Source: an uncultured Lachnospiraceae bacterium
GTDB lineage: Bacteria; Bacillota; Clostridia; Lachnospirales; Lachnospiraceae
NCBI GenBank assembly: GCA_944380315.1
Contig: CALWHG010000001.1
Location: 101,980-165,979 of the forward strand
Direction of reading: 5' to 3'
DNA: 64,000 nucleotides
The translations under genes were made by a program, and so were the position numbers. Each line of letters opens with the position of its first letter. The stretch's first letter is position 1. Below the pieces are notes generated by a model. That model was not told the origin of the DNA. It saw only the letters and a list, made by a program, of their open reading frames with translations, and searched no databases. This document shows positions 7,551 through 16,764 of the stretch, piece after piece.

Positions 7551-9179
7551 ATGAGATTTGAAAGACTGATAAAATCGGGTTTGGCTGCGCTCCTTGCGGC
7601 AGGACTTCTGTCCGGCTGCGGGCTCAGCGCAGGTACTGAGTCTGCTGCGACTCCCGGGGATGTACCCTCAGAGCCTGCGGCAGTCATAAACATAGAAAAT
7701 GATGCAGTGGAGGAGACTGAGGCCATAGTCCGTATGGGGCTTGACGGCGCAGTGCTCCCCACCATAGACGGAGTGACCACGGCTGCGGACAACGCGGAGC
7801 TGGCTCCCGTATATCTGAAGGTGGGAGACCAGCATACGGTGGTCAGCAGGCTGCAGGAAAGGCTCATGAGCCTGGGCTTCATGGACAACGATGAGCCGAC
7901 CACCTACTATGGAGAGGCCACAGCTGAGGCCGTGAAGCATTTTCAGAGACAGCTGGACATGACCGAGGACGGCATCTGCGGCACTGAGACCTGGGATGCC
8001 CTGTTTTCTGCCAGCGCTCCCTACTACCATGCTTCAAACGGAGACTCGGGTACGGATATCATACAGATGCAGCAGCGACTGTTTGAGCTGGGATATCTGA
8101 CCGATGATTCCACCACGGGCTACTTCGGCGATACCACAGAGGAGGCGGTCCGCAAGCTCCAGGAGACCAACGGCATAGGCGTGGACGGTACTGTGGGCCG
8201 CGAGACCCTGAACCTGCTTTACAGTGACGAGGTCAAGGCCAACATCATAGCCCTCGGCGAGGAGTCTGAGCTGGTAAAACGATATCAGGAAAGGCTGTCA
8301 GCCCTGGGATACCTTCGGGGCGAGGTGGACGGCAACTTTGGAAACGCCACTCAGAACGCCATCAGGGAGTTCCAGTCCCGCAACGATCTGGTCGTGGATG
8401 GATACCTCGGTCCAGGCACCATGACGGCCCTGGATTCAGGCACTGCCAAGCCCTTTGCACTGCGTGTCGGAGATGAGTCAGATTCAGTTACCTATATACA
8501 GAAGAGACTTAATCACTACGGATATCTTTCCTCGGGACATGTGACCGGATACTTCGGCTCCATCACTGAGGCGGCCGTAAAGCAGTTCCAGCGCTACAAC
8601 GGTCTCGGCCAGGACGGCACCGTAGGCGTGCAGACCATGGCCAAGCTTGAGTCAGACAACGCCACAAAGAAGCCTGCAAATGTAGCACAGGCTACGGGAG
8701 GCGGCTCCTCCTCGGGCGGAAGCTCCTCATCGGGTGGGTCCTCCTCAGGCGGCTCAAGCTCCCGTCCTTCAGGCGGCTCCTCCTCAGGTGTGGGCTCAGG
8801 CGGAGCTACGGTCAGCGGATCTGCTCAGGCTCTGATAAATGAGGCATCAAAGCATCTTGGCAAGCCCTATGTATGGGGAGCCAAGGGCCCCAATTCCTTT
8901 GACTGCTCAGGCTTCGTATACTACTGCCTGAACCAGGTGGGCGTAAGTCAGTCCTACCTGACCTCCTCAGGCTGGAGGAATCCTGGCAGGTATCAGAGGA
9001 TATCCAGCTTTGACAGTATCCAGGCCGGTGATATAGTGGTAGTAAGCGGCCATGTGGGCATAGCTGCCGGTGGCGGCACGGTCATAGACGCTTCGTCCTC
9101 TAACGGACGAGTGGTACATCGTTCTCTTTCCAGCTGGTGGAGGAACAACTTCATCGTGGCCTGGAGGATATTCGGATAA
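7551..9179 (+). CDS. Secreted NlpC/P60 peptidoglycan endopeptidase with repeated peptidoglycan-binding domains
   Basis: A lipoprotein-type signal (LLAAGLLSGCG) suggests attachment to the outer face of the membrane. About four PG_binding_1 repeats follow, recognisable by recurring phrases of the type LGYL...GYFG..TE.AVK.FQ..NGL..DGTVG..T. A Gly/Ser-rich linker of about 40 residues leads to a C-terminal NlpC/P60 domain with the catalytic Cys in FDCSGFVYY and the His in SGHVGIAAG. Such enzymes hydrolyse bonds in peptidoglycan stem peptides during growth or separation. It starts 28 nt after the carboxypeptidase stop and is followed closely by the two-component genes, consistent with one operon. 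Confidence 0.93.
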   Translation: MRFERLIKSGLAALLAAGLLSGCGLSAGTESAATPGDVPSEPAAVINIENDAVEETEAIVRMGLDGAVLPTIDGVTTAADNAELAPVYLKVGDQHTVVSRLQERLMSLGFMDNDEPTTYYGEATAEAVKHFQRQLDMTEDGICGTETWDALFSASAPYYHASNGDSGTDIIQMQQRLFELGYLTDDSTTGYFGDTTEEAVRKLQETNGIGVDGTVGRETLNLLYSDEVKANIIALGEESELVKRYQERLSALGYLRGEVDGNFGNATQNAIREFQSRNDLVVDGYLGPGTMTALDSGTAKPFALRVGDESDSVTYIQKRLNHYGYLSSGHVTGYFGSITEAAVKQFQRYNGLGQDGTVGVQTMAKLESDNATKKPANVAQATGGGSSSGGSSSSGGSSSGGSSSRPSGGSSSGVGSGGATVSGSAQALINEASKHLGKPYVWGAKGPNSFDCSGFVYYCLNQVGVSQSYLTSSGWRNPGRYQRISSFDSIQAGDIVVVSGHVGIAAGGGTVIDASSSNGRVVHRSLSSWWRNNFIVAWRIFG

Positions 9180-9190
9180 GGAGGATCATG

Positions 9191-9901
9191 ATGGCACAGG
9201 AACAGCAGACCATACTTGTATGTGACGACGACAAGGAGATAGTCGACGCCATATCGATATATCTTTCCGGTGAGGGCTTCAAGGTCATAAAGGCCTATGA
9301 TGGCAAGGAGGCTCTGGCTCTCATGGAGACGGAGCATGTGGATCTCATCATCATGGACGTGATGATGCCGGAGCTCGACGGCATACACACGACCCTCAAG
9401 ATCCGTGAGACCTCCTCGGTGCCCATCATCATACTGTCCGCCAAGTCCGAGGACACGGACAAGATACTGGGCCTCAACATAGGAGCCGACGATTATATAT
9501 CCAAGCCCTTCAATCCACTGGAGCTGGTGGCCAGAGTCAAGTCCCAGCTTCGGAGATACACCAAGCTCGGCAACATCAGCGGCGCCCAGTCCCAGGCTGT
9601 CTATAAGTGCGGCGGCCTGATGATAAATGATGACAACAAGGAGGTGTTCGTGGACGATGAGCCCGTGAAGCTCACGCCCATCGAATACAACATCCTCCTG
9701 CTCCTGGTGAAAAATGCGGGCAAGGTATTTTCCATAGACGAGATATTCCAGCAGATCTGGAATGAGGAGGCCATAGGTGCGGACAATACCGTGGCCGTAC
9801 ACATCAGACATATCAGGGAAAAGATAGAGATCAACCCCAGGGAGCCCAGATATCTCAAGGTGGTATGGGGAGTGGGCTACAAGGTGGAGAAGCAGCCCTG
9901 A
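9191..9901 (+). CDS. OmpR/PhoB-family response regulator
   Basis: The receiver domain has the acidic pair in CDDDKE, the phospho-acceptor Asp in LIIMDVMMPELDG and the Lys in SKPF. The C-terminal winged helix is of the OmpR type (LTPIEYNILLLLVKNAGKVFS and HIRHIREKIE). The frame is open from 9137, but that would overlap the preceding gene; the AAGGAGG at 9178-9184 best fits the ATG at 9191, or the adjacent ATG at 9188. It is 18 nt upstream of its histidine kinase, and its position behind two peptidoglycan hydrolases suggests control of cell-wall functions (inference). Confidence 0.93.
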   Translation: MAQEQQTILVCDDDKEIVDAISIYLSGEGFKVIKAYDGKEALALMETEHVDLIIMDVMMPELDGIHTTLKIRETSSVPIIILSAKSEDTDKILGLNIGADDYISKPFNPLELVARVKSQLRRYTKLGNISGAQSQAVYKCGGLMINDDNKEVFVDDEPVKLTPIEYNILLLLVKNAGKVFSIDEIFQQIWNEEAIGADNTVAVHIRHIREKIEINPREPRYLKVVWGVGYKVEKQP

Positions 9902-9919
9902 CGCTGACGAGGTGTCCCA

Positions 9920-12262
9920 TTGAAAAAGACATTCATACTTATCATACATACATTATCAGTCCTGCTGTTCGCGGCAGGACTTAGTGTCATATACATGATA
10001 TCTCCCGAGGGCTTCGGCGTGTCCTGGATAGGGGAGGAGAATTTTGCTCAGTCTCCCCAGTTCGCCCAGATGGTGGATGATGACATAGGCCTCATAAAGG
10101 AATATGCCATACTCCGGGATACCTTCGAGGAAAATGGAGAGATCTCCTACGACAAGGTCATAGTCACTGCGGAGACTCAGAACGGCCTGACCTCCTATTC
10201 GCTTCGGGAACTCAGCTCCATAGCGGCTGATCATGGCTGCAGCATGGACCCTGATACCCACAGGATCACCATATCGGCAGCAGGTGCCGATCAGGATGCG
10301 GTGGACTATCAGCTGAAGATAGGCTTCAAGGACTACGATCCGGATTACTATGCGAATAGGCCCCAGGGACCCGGCCAGGGTATCATGACCCTCAAGGATC
10401 TGAGCATAGAGGCCATGCAGACCTTTGCCAGATATTATGAGCTTAAGTCCGTATACAGCGTAGAGGGCAGCAATTTCTACTATTATATGCATTATCTCAA
10501 TGCTGACGGGGCTTATGCGGATATATACAATACTGACAGGGCCTCCGAGGACATAGCCGGCATGGATAAGTATGTGCGGGTGGAGGGCAGCGGACAGAGC
10601 GGCATGTCCACCAACATAGACCCCATACCGGAAAATGCCTTCGACCTGAGTGATCATTATTCGGATCCCTTTGAGCCCAGCGACGAATACGAGCTGGTGG
10701 TGGGAGTGGATACCTCCTTCCCCTATACCGACCGCTACAGTGAGGCCTATGACTCCTACAACAAGGAGATAGACTATGTCTATGTAGGCATAGCCATGGT
10801 GCTCATAGGCGGAGTCGTGGCGCTCATAAGTCTCATACTGCTTTTCAGGGCCATGCCGGCAGGCGGAGAAGCTCTGCTGAGACCTGTGGACAGCATAGCT
10901 CTGGAGCTCTGGCTCTGCCTGGTGGCTCTCCTGGGCTTTGTGCTCACGAGGGTCCTTGGCTCGGCAGGAGGCGCGGTCATAGCCATACTTGCGCCGTCCT
11001 CGGGCTACAGATTTTTCCGCGCTCTACTCAATGCGCTGATCATATATGCCCTGTCCATATACGTGCTCAGGGCGCTCGTAAGGCGCTACAATGGAGGCGT
11101 GTTCTGGAAAAATACCCTGCTCCGCTCCTTCTGCGATGCAGTCGGGGATTTCTTTGAGAGCGGGAGCCTGGGAGCCTCGCTGCTGGCCAGGTTCCTTCTG
11201 CTGGTGCTTTTCAATGCGGGCATAGGAGCGGCGGTCATGTATTGCCTGGAGCTCCGCTTTGAGAGCGGCATATATACGGTCATATTCTGCGGGCTGCTGG
11301 CTCTGCTCATAGCGGTGGACACGGTGATGTTCATAAGGCTGTTCAGACAGGGCAGGCAGAGGGAGGAGCTGGGCACGGCTCTCAAGACCATATCCCAGGG
11401 AGAGACGGAGTATGAGGTACCCGAGGAGGACTTCAGCGGCAGGGAGCTGACCATGGCCAGGGATATAAACAACATATCCCAGGGCCTTCGCAAGGCTCTC
11501 AATGAGCAGGTCAGGGCCGAGAGGCTCCGTGCGGACCTGATCACAAATGTGTCCCATGACATCAGGACACCCCTTACCTCCATCATCAACTATGTGGATC
11601 TGATAAAGAGGGAAAATATACAGAACGAGAAGGTCAGAGCCTATGTGGATGTGCTGGATCAGAAGTCCGAGAGGCTCCGTAACCTGACGGAGGACCTTCT
11701 GGAGGCCTCCAAGGCAAGCTCAGGCAATGTGCGCCTTGAGATGACCAAGATAGATCTGGTGGAGCTGGCCATGCAGGCAGGAGCTGAGTTTGACGACAAG
11801 TTTGCGGCCAGGAGCCTGGAGCTCTGTCTTACGACGCCGGAGACACCGGTATACATACTCGCGGACGGCAGGCATCTGTGGAGGGTCCTTGAGAACCTCT
11901 ATAACAATGCTGCCAAGTATGCCATGGAGCATACCCGCATATATGCGGATGTGACTGCAGGTGCGGAGGAAAACATTTTCACTATCAAAAATGTCTCTGC
12001 AGACAAGCTCAACATAAGCCCTGACGAGCTGACGGAGCGTTTTGTAAGGGGCGATGAATCCAGGCACACGGAGGGCTCGGGACTGGGCCTTTCCATAGCC
12101 AAGAGCCTGACAGGGCTCATGGGCGGAAGGCTTGAGATAGTCATAGACGGAGATCTGTACAAGGCAAATGTCTGCTTCCCGGCATACGACCCTTCCATGG
12201 AAAAGGCCATGGAGGATGTGACCGAGGGCAGCCTGATAGAGATCATATCGGAGGATAAATGA
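9920..12262 (+). CDS. Membrane sensor histidine kinase with large extracytoplasmic domain
   Basis: The gene starts at TTG 9920 behind GAGGTG. The 780-residue protein has one N-terminal membrane helix, an extracytoplasmic region of about 260 residues without a recognised fold, then a block of about five hydrophobic helices (roughly residues 290-475), a HAMP-like linker and the kinase core. The phospho-acceptor is His 546 in NVSHDIRTPLTSI. ATP-binding boxes follow: NLYNNAAKYAM (N box), a weakly conserved D/F region, and GSGLGLSIAKSL (G2 box). It would phosphorylate the regulator encoded just upstream. The extra membrane block between sensor and kinase is larger than in common two-helix kinases, so it may sense a membrane or cell-wall signal. 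Confidence 0.92.
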   Translation: MKKTFILIIHTLSVLLFAAGLSVIYMISPEGFGVSWIGEENFAQSPQFAQMVDDDIGLIKEYAILRDTFEENGEISYDKVIVTAETQNGLTSYSLRELSSIAADHGCSMDPDTHRITISAAGADQDAVDYQLKIGFKDYDPDYYANRPQGPGQGIMTLKDLSIEAMQTFARYYELKSVYSVEGSNFYYYMHYLNADGAYADIYNTDRASEDIAGMDKYVRVEGSGQSGMSTNIDPIPENAFDLSDHYSDPFEPSDEYELVVGVDTSFPYTDRYSEAYDSYNKEIDYVYVGIAMVLIGGVVALISLILLFRAMPAGGEALLRPVDSIALELWLCLVALLGFVLTRVLGSAGGAVIAILAPSSGYRFFRALLNALIIYALSIYVLRALVRRYNGGVFWKNTLLRSFCDAVGDFFESGSLGASLLARFLLLVLFNAGIGAAVMYCLELRFESGIYTVIFCGLLALLIAVDTVMFIRLFRQGRQREELGTALKTISQGETEYEVPEEDFSGRELTMARDINNISQGLRKALNEQVRAERLRADLITNVSHDIRTPLTSIINYVDLIKRENIQNEKVRAYVDVLDQKSERLRNLTEDLLEASKASSGNVRLEMTKIDLVELAMQAGAEFDDKFAARSLELCLTTPETPVYILADGRHLWRVLENLYNNAAKYAMEHTRIYADVTAGAEENIFTIKNVSADKLNISPDELTERFVRGDESRHTEGSGLGLSIAKSLTGLMGGRLEIVIDGDLYKANVCFPAYDPSMEKAMEDVTEGSLIEIISEDK

Positions 12263-12924
12263 GGATAAGACACGTAAAGGGCTCTGAGGATTATGTGGCC
12301 CAGAGCCCCCTGGTCATACAGAGGCCCGAGGAGCATAAGGGCAGGTTTGCAGAGGAGGTCTTTGGGAATGCTGCCCCCATAAGGCTTGAGGTAGGCATGG
12401 GCATGGGCACCTTCATAAGGGAGCTCAGCTGCAGGGAGCCGGATGTGGATTTCATAGGCTTTGAGATAAATACCACCGTGCTTTACAAGGCCCTCAGGAG
12501 ATATGAGGCCCAGCTGTCAGAGGAAGTGGATCCGGGAAATCTTAGATTCATACGGAGCGATGCCCGCTTCCTTCCGGATTATTTTGCTGAAGGAGAGATA
12601 GACAGGATTTATCTCAACTTTTCAGATCCCTGGCCCAAGGATAAAAATGCCAACAAGAGGCTGACCTCCCCCATATTCCTGGAGCATTATAAGCATATAC
12701 TCAGGAAGGGCGGCAGGATCGAGTTCAAGACTGACAACCGGGGGCTTTTTGAGTATTCCCTGGAGACCATACCCGCATCAGGCTTTGAGATCACTGATCT
12801 GAGCTTCGACCTTCATAAGGATGAGAAGCTTATGAAGGACAATATCATGACGGAATATGAGGCAAAGTTCTCCGCAAAGGGTAACCCCATATTTATGCTG
12901 CGTGCCAGCATGGGCACGGCCTGA
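12259..12924 (+). CDS. trmB: tRNA (guanine-N7-)-methyltransferase
   Basis: TrmB transfers a methyl group from S-adenosylmethionine to G46 in the variable loop of tRNAs. The protein has the class I methyltransferase glycine motif LEVGMGMGTFI, the family signature IYLNFSDPWPK with adjacent K.ANKRL, and the C-terminal FKTDNRGLFEYSL stretch. Its 221 residues are normal. The ATG overlaps the kinase stop (ATGA), so it is translationally coupled to an otherwise cell-wall-related operon; this looks like convenience of expression rather than shared function. Confidence 0.95.
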   Translation: MRIRHVKGSEDYVAQSPLVIQRPEEHKGRFAEEVFGNAAPIRLEVGMGMGTFIRELSCREPDVDFIGFEINTTVLYKALRRYEAQLSEEVDPGNLRFIRSDARFLPDYFAEGEIDRIYLNFSDPWPKDKNANKRLTSPIFLEHYKHILRKGGRIEFKTDNRGLFEYSLETIPASGFEITDLSFDLHKDEKLMKDNIMTEYEAKFSAKGNPIFMLRASMGTA

Positions 12925-12995
12925 TACCGGGCAGACCTGCAGGACCTTTGTCGTGTGCCTGCAGTGTCTGCTTCACGGGTCTTTCAAAAAAGTGG

Positions 12996-13024
12996 TTGAC
13001 AAAGGCCCGGGCTTGGGGTATTAT
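12996..13024 (+). promoter_or_regulatory. Promoter of tRNA-Lys
   Basis: TTGACA (12996-13001) and TATTAT (13019-13024) are separated by 17 bp, about 50 bp upstream of the tRNA. It is one of the closest matches to consensus in the window. Confidence 0.8.
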
Positions 13025-13074
13025 ATGCTTCGTCACTGAAACAGCCTTGTTTCATGACGCCAATTTTATAAGAC

Positions 13075-13147
13075 GCACCTTTAGCTCAGTTGGTAGAGCA
13101 GTAGACTCTTAATCTATTTGTCCAGGGTTCGAGTCCCTGAAGGTGCA
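13075..13147 (+). tRNA. tRNA-Lys(CTT)
   Basis: The cloverleaf is complete: a 7-bp acceptor stem (GCACCTT with AAGGTGC), a D arm, an anticodon loop CTCTTAA giving anticodon CTT, and a T arm with GGTTCGAGTCC. The discriminator base is A at 13147. The 3' CCA is not encoded and would be added by the CCA-adding enzyme encoded at 32.3-33.6 kb. Confidence 0.97.
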
Positions 13148-13240
13148 CGCCGGAAGTTCTGATTTTGCAGCGTTGATCTGCGGGGTTGGGGCTTCTATTT
13201 TTATGCTCTTAAATATAATGAAAACGTAATGTAGAATTTC

Positions 13241-13269
13241 TTGCAAATATCTGAGCCTGATAGTAAAAT
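13241..13269 (+). promoter_or_regulatory. Promoter upstream of the HEPN-like/SH3 membrane protein gene
   Basis: TTGCAA (13241-13246) and TAAAAT (13264-13269) are 17 bp apart in an A+T-rich patch, about 50 bp upstream of the ATG at 13323. Confidence 0.6.
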
Positions 13270-13322
13270 ATCCTTATAAAACTGGGGGAGAAGAAGGACG
13301 GCCCACGTCCGGGGAGGTAGAT

Positions 13323-14408
13323 ATGGCCGACGACATCAGAGGTACGGATATCAGACAGGCATCAGAGCAGGGTCTGATGGATATGGCGAGCCTTATCAGC
13401 CGCGGAGACTATAACCTGGCACTGGTCAAGGGCAGGCAGGTAGCGGAGCAGCTGGTGAGAGGCTATGCCAAGGAAAACAGGCTTATCTATACGGATCTGG
13501 CCGATACCATAGAAAATCTTTACGGGGAAAATACCATAGGGAGAGGCTCCAGGGATGCGTTCCACACCATCAGGCAGCTGGGCAACAAGGCTGTCCATGA
13601 AAATGACAACGATCCCAAGGATGCAGAGGATTCCTATTATCTGCTGAAAAATGAGATAGAGGTATATCTCAATACGGAGGCAGGCACAAAGAACCGTGCC
13701 CCGGTAAATGTGTCCCGCGCAGGGCAGGCCGGAGGGCAGAAGAGCGCCTACAACGATGAGGCGGCAGACATAAAGTTCACAAAGCCTGCCATGGCTGCCA
13801 TGGGAGATCCCTCAGGCAAGCTCCGCACCGAGGTGGAGCCGGGCTCCGGCTCAAGGAAGACCTCATCCCAGGAGCAGAAGCAGAGGAAGGGCTCCTCAGA
13901 CAGGAGCACCCAGGGCAGGAAGGCCCAGGACAAGCGCAGCAAGGTGCCCACCAGGGAGGACAGGCTCAAGGCCCAGAAGCAGAACCGCAGGGGCGGTCAG
14001 CACAGAGGCATAAGGAACGGAGGCATTGACATATACAGCGTGCTCCGTATACTCATCCCTGTCATCTGCATCGTGCTTATCATAGTGCTGCTCAGAAGCT
14101 GCATAGCAGGCTCGGGAGCAGAGGAGACGACCACTACGCCCGTAGTTGAGACCAGTACGGCGCCTGTTGAGACAGAGCCTCCTACCACGGAAGCTCCCAC
14201 CACCGCAGCGCCTCTCAGGTATGTGGTCACCGGCAACAACGTCAACGTCAGATATGCCGACAATCAGAACCGCATCTATGAGCAGCTGTCCAGCGGCACG
14301 GAGATAGGTGAGGTACAGGAGATAGAGGGCTCTGACTACGTAAGGTTTGAGCGTGACGGCATACAGCTCGTTATCCACAAGGATTATATAGCTCCCATAG
14401 AGAACTGA
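13323..14408 (+). CDS. Membrane protein with DUF4145-like N-terminus and extracytoplasmic SH3-like domain
   Basis: Residues 1-120 form an all-helical domain (SRGDYNLALVKGRQVAEQLVR, IRQLGNKAVHEND) that resembles DUF4145, a HEPN-related fold. A long Lys/Arg/Ser/Gln-rich linker follows, then one transmembrane helix near residues 240-262. A Thr/Pro/Glu-rich spacer leads to a C-terminal SH3b-like domain (VTGNNVNVRYADN, YVRFERDG). By the positive-inside rule the helical domain should be cytoplasmic and the SH3-like domain outside, perhaps touching the cell wall. The biochemical function is unknown. AGGTAG precedes the ATG. The gene has its own promoter and is followed closely by another uncharacterised gene. 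Confidence 0.75.
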   Translation: MADDIRGTDIRQASEQGLMDMASLISRGDYNLALVKGRQVAEQLVRGYAKENRLIYTDLADTIENLYGENTIGRGSRDAFHTIRQLGNKAVHENDNDPKDAEDSYYLLKNEIEVYLNTEAGTKNRAPVNVSRAGQAGGQKSAYNDEAADIKFTKPAMAAMGDPSGKLRTEVEPGSGSRKTSSQEQKQRKGSSDRSTQGRKAQDKRSKVPTREDRLKAQKQNRRGGQHRGIRNGGIDIYSVLRILIPVICIVLIIVLLRSCIAGSGAEETTTTPVVETSTAPVETEPPTTEAPTTAAPLRYVVTGNNVNVRYADNQNRIYEQLSSGTEIGEVQEIEGSDYVRFERDGIQLVIHKDYIAPIEN

Positions 14409-14451
14409 TCAGGGGAGCTCTGATACAGCCGGGAGGCGGCTTAGACAGAGT

Positions 14452-15288
14452 ATGTTTGAAAGATACTGCAATATATGCATCACCGGAGCGGTCGAGGATA
14501 TCGACCGCTTCTGTGAACTTTGCCTTGGCAGGTATGAGCTGCGGCTTGAGGATGCCATGCTCGCCAGAGGTGAAGGCTCGCCCATACCCGGGGACCGGGC
14601 ACTGCTCCCCTTTCAGGAGACATTTCCATATCAGAGAGAGCTCCTGTTCCTTACGGAGCTGCTTCATGAATATGAAAAGATAGTGGCAAGGGCTGCTGCC
14701 AGAGGGAGGCAGGACAGGCAAACGGGAGATGAGGACGCTGAGTCCTCCGTGGATCCGGAGCTGGCCGCGGAGCTTTCCCGGGATACGGAGGAGCTCATAC
14801 TGAAGCTCCTCTCCGACAAGAGGGACGCCAAGGACAGGCTCGGGCCCCTTCAGAAGGAGTTTACTGAGCTTGAGCAGTCATTTTCCGATGAGGACGATGC
14901 GGAGCAGAAGCTCGAAAAGGGCCGCAGGCTCAATGAGCTGCATACGGATATGCTGAGGCTGAGGCAGCATATCTATGATATAGACATCAGCATAGCGGAT
15001 ATCCTGCGGGATCGAGGAGCTGAGCTTCTGGAGGCTCATGGATGTCTGTCAAGGCTCCGGGACGTATGCAGGGTAAAGGAGCATGGAGCCTGGTTTTACG
15101 GGGCCGAGAAAAAGAAGCGATTCCTCATATGCCTTGAGCTCAGGAAGCGGGAGCTGTCGGCATTTGCCAGGGACATGGCAGCCCTCAAGGAGTCCCAGCT
15201 GTATATAAGGAGAGACGGCGGCTGGGTAAAACCCAGGCTTTTTAAAAGATATAACCTGAAGTTATCGTTGAGAAAACCCCAGGTGTGA
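14452..15288 (+). CDS. Uncharacterised coiled-coil protein with N-terminal cysteine pairs
   Basis: No family was recognised. The 278-residue protein has CNIC and CELC near its start, a possible metal site, and an internal region rich in Glu, Lys, Arg and Leu (about residues 100-190) predicted to form coiled coil. It lacks a signal peptide and membrane helices and so is probably cytoplasmic. It begins 43 nt after the SH3/DUF4145-like membrane protein and probably shares its transcript, which suggests a joint role that cannot be specified. Confidence 0.65.
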   Translation: MFERYCNICITGAVEDIDRFCELCLGRYELRLEDAMLARGEGSPIPGDRALLPFQETFPYQRELLFLTELLHEYEKIVARAAARGRQDRQTGDEDAESSVDPELAAELSRDTEELILKLLSDKRDAKDRLGPLQKEFTELEQSFSDEDDAEQKLEKGRRLNELHTDMLRLRQHIYDIDISIADILRDRGAELLEAHGCLSRLRDVCRVKEHGAWFYGAEKKKRFLICLELRKRELSAFARDMAALKESQLYIRRDGGWVKPRLFKRYNLKLSLRKPQV

Positions 15289-15322
15289 TCCGGGAACAGG
15301 AGAGCGAAATTTTATCATTTCC

Positions 15323-15351
15323 TTGAATATCCTCCGAGCCTGGGGTATAAT
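15323..15351 (+). promoter_or_regulatory. Promoter of the first M20 amidohydrolase gene
   Basis: TTGAAT (15323-15328) and a perfect TATAAT (15346-15351) are 17 bp apart. The predicted leader of about 80 nt contains short self-complementary segments but no known riboswitch. Confidence 0.75.
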
Positions 15352-15439
15352 TATGCGCAAAACGCTTTAGCACTGCAATGTGCACGAAGCTTTCGCGAGA
15401 TAAAGTGGCAAAGCACAAACTCAGAAGGAGGGCAGGGCC

Positions 15440-16636
15440 ATGGGAAGCATAAAGGATTCCGTAGATTCCATCATCCAGGAGATAGTGGAGATAAGGAGAG
15501 ACATCCACAGGCATCCTGAGATAGGACGCAGGGAGGTAAGGACCGCAGGTATCATCAGGGACAAGCTTAAGGAGTATGGAGTAGATGAGATCCAGACTCC
15601 CGTGCCCACAGGTACCGTGGCCATCATAAGGGGCGGCAAGGGCCCCGGCAAGTGCGTGGCCCTTCGTACTGACATAGATGCGCTTCCCGTACAGGAGGAA
15701 ACGGGCCTTCCTTTCGCAAGTGAGGTGCCCAACATGATGCATGCCTGCGGACATGACATGCACTGCGCCATGATGCTCGGAGTGGCCAAGGTGCTCTGTG
15801 ACCACAGGGACAGCTTTGCAGGCACGGTCAAGCTCATTTTCCAGCCCAGCGAGGATACGCTTCCCGGAGGAGCCAAGGAGCTGGTGGAGTGCGGCGTACT
15901 GGATTCTCCTAAGGTGGATGCCATATTTGGCATGCATGTCATGCCTGATCCGGACAGGATAGGACAGGTGGCCATAAAGGCAGGCCCTCTGACCACATCA
16001 GTGGATCTCTATGATGTGACCATCACAGGACATGGAGGACATGGAAGCTACCCTCATACCACCCAGGATCCCATACTTGCAGCGGCCCAGATGATAGTGG
16101 ACATGCAGCAGGTGGTAGCCAGGAAGATAGACCCCCTGGATACGGGCATACTGTCCATAGGAAGCATCCACAGCGGAGACGCTCCCAATGTCATACCTGC
16201 TCAGTGTAAGTTTGGAGGAGTGTCCAGGGCTTACAGCGAGTCAGCCAGGAAGAAGATATGTGAGCAGATGTTCAAGATCGGAGATGGCATAAAGCTCATA
16301 TCCGACTGTGATGTGGATATATATCATTATGAAGGATATCCTTCAGTCATAAACGATGCCAGCATGGTCAAGTGCGTGGAGGATGCGGCAAGGAAGGAGC
16401 TTGGCCCTGACGGAGTGGTGGAGCTTGACGTGCCCTTCTCCTTCAGTGAGGACTTCAGCTATTACAGCGCCATGACCGGCATACCCGCAGCCTTTTTCAT
16501 GGTATATGCGGGACAGGGCACTGAGGAGGCCTATCCTCTCCACAGCCCCAAGATCATATTCAATGAGGATGTCATGCCAAACGGCATAAGAGCCATGGCG
16601 GCGACGGCCATCAATTTCCTTAACGGAGACTATTGA
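15440..16636 (+). CDS. M20 family amidohydrolase (aminoacylase/IAA-amino acid hydrolase type)
   Basis: This is a probable di-zinc hydrolase that removes an acyl or peptidyl group from amino acids or dipeptides in the cytoplasm. Family motifs are present: DIHRHPEIG near the start, RTDIDALPVQEETG, MHACGHDMHCAMMLG with the metal-binding Cys/His, FQPSEDTLPGGAKELVECG with the catalytic Glu, and FSEDFSYY near the end. The 398-residue length is standard. The ribosome binding site AGAAGGAGG precedes the ATG at 15440. With the membrane protein at 16.8 kb and the second M20 enzyme at 18.1 kb it forms a three-gene cluster that probably imports and cleaves one class of conjugated amino acids or peptides (inference). 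Confidence 0.9.
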   Translation: MGSIKDSVDSIIQEIVEIRRDIHRHPEIGRREVRTAGIIRDKLKEYGVDEIQTPVPTGTVAIIRGGKGPGKCVALRTDIDALPVQEETGLPFASEVPNMMHACGHDMHCAMMLGVAKVLCDHRDSFAGTVKLIFQPSEDTLPGGAKELVECGVLDSPKVDAIFGMHVMPDPDRIGQVAIKAGPLTTSVDLYDVTITGHGGHGSYPHTTQDPILAAAQMIVDMQQVVARKIDPLDTGILSIGSIHSGDAPNVIPAQCKFGGVSRAYSESARKKICEQMFKIGDGIKLISDCDVDIYHYEGYPSVINDASMVKCVEDAARKELGPDGVVELDVPFSFSEDFSYYSAMTGIPAAFFMVYAGQGTEEAYPLHSPKIIFNEDVMPNGIRAMAATAINFLNGDY

Positions 16637-16764
16637 TGGCGGGACGGCCCTTATACAGGCCGCCGATACACCGATTCAGACACAAATGCAGCAAAGGGGG
16701 ACCGCAGGTCTTGAAAAAGCTTTTGTGTTTTGGATAAATCAAATTCAGCAAAGGAGAATGGAAA

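Noticed and set aside
8993-9949. 318-codon reverse-strand frame opposite the response regulator
   Set aside because: It is antisense to a complete two-domain regulator and overlaps both neighbouring genes.
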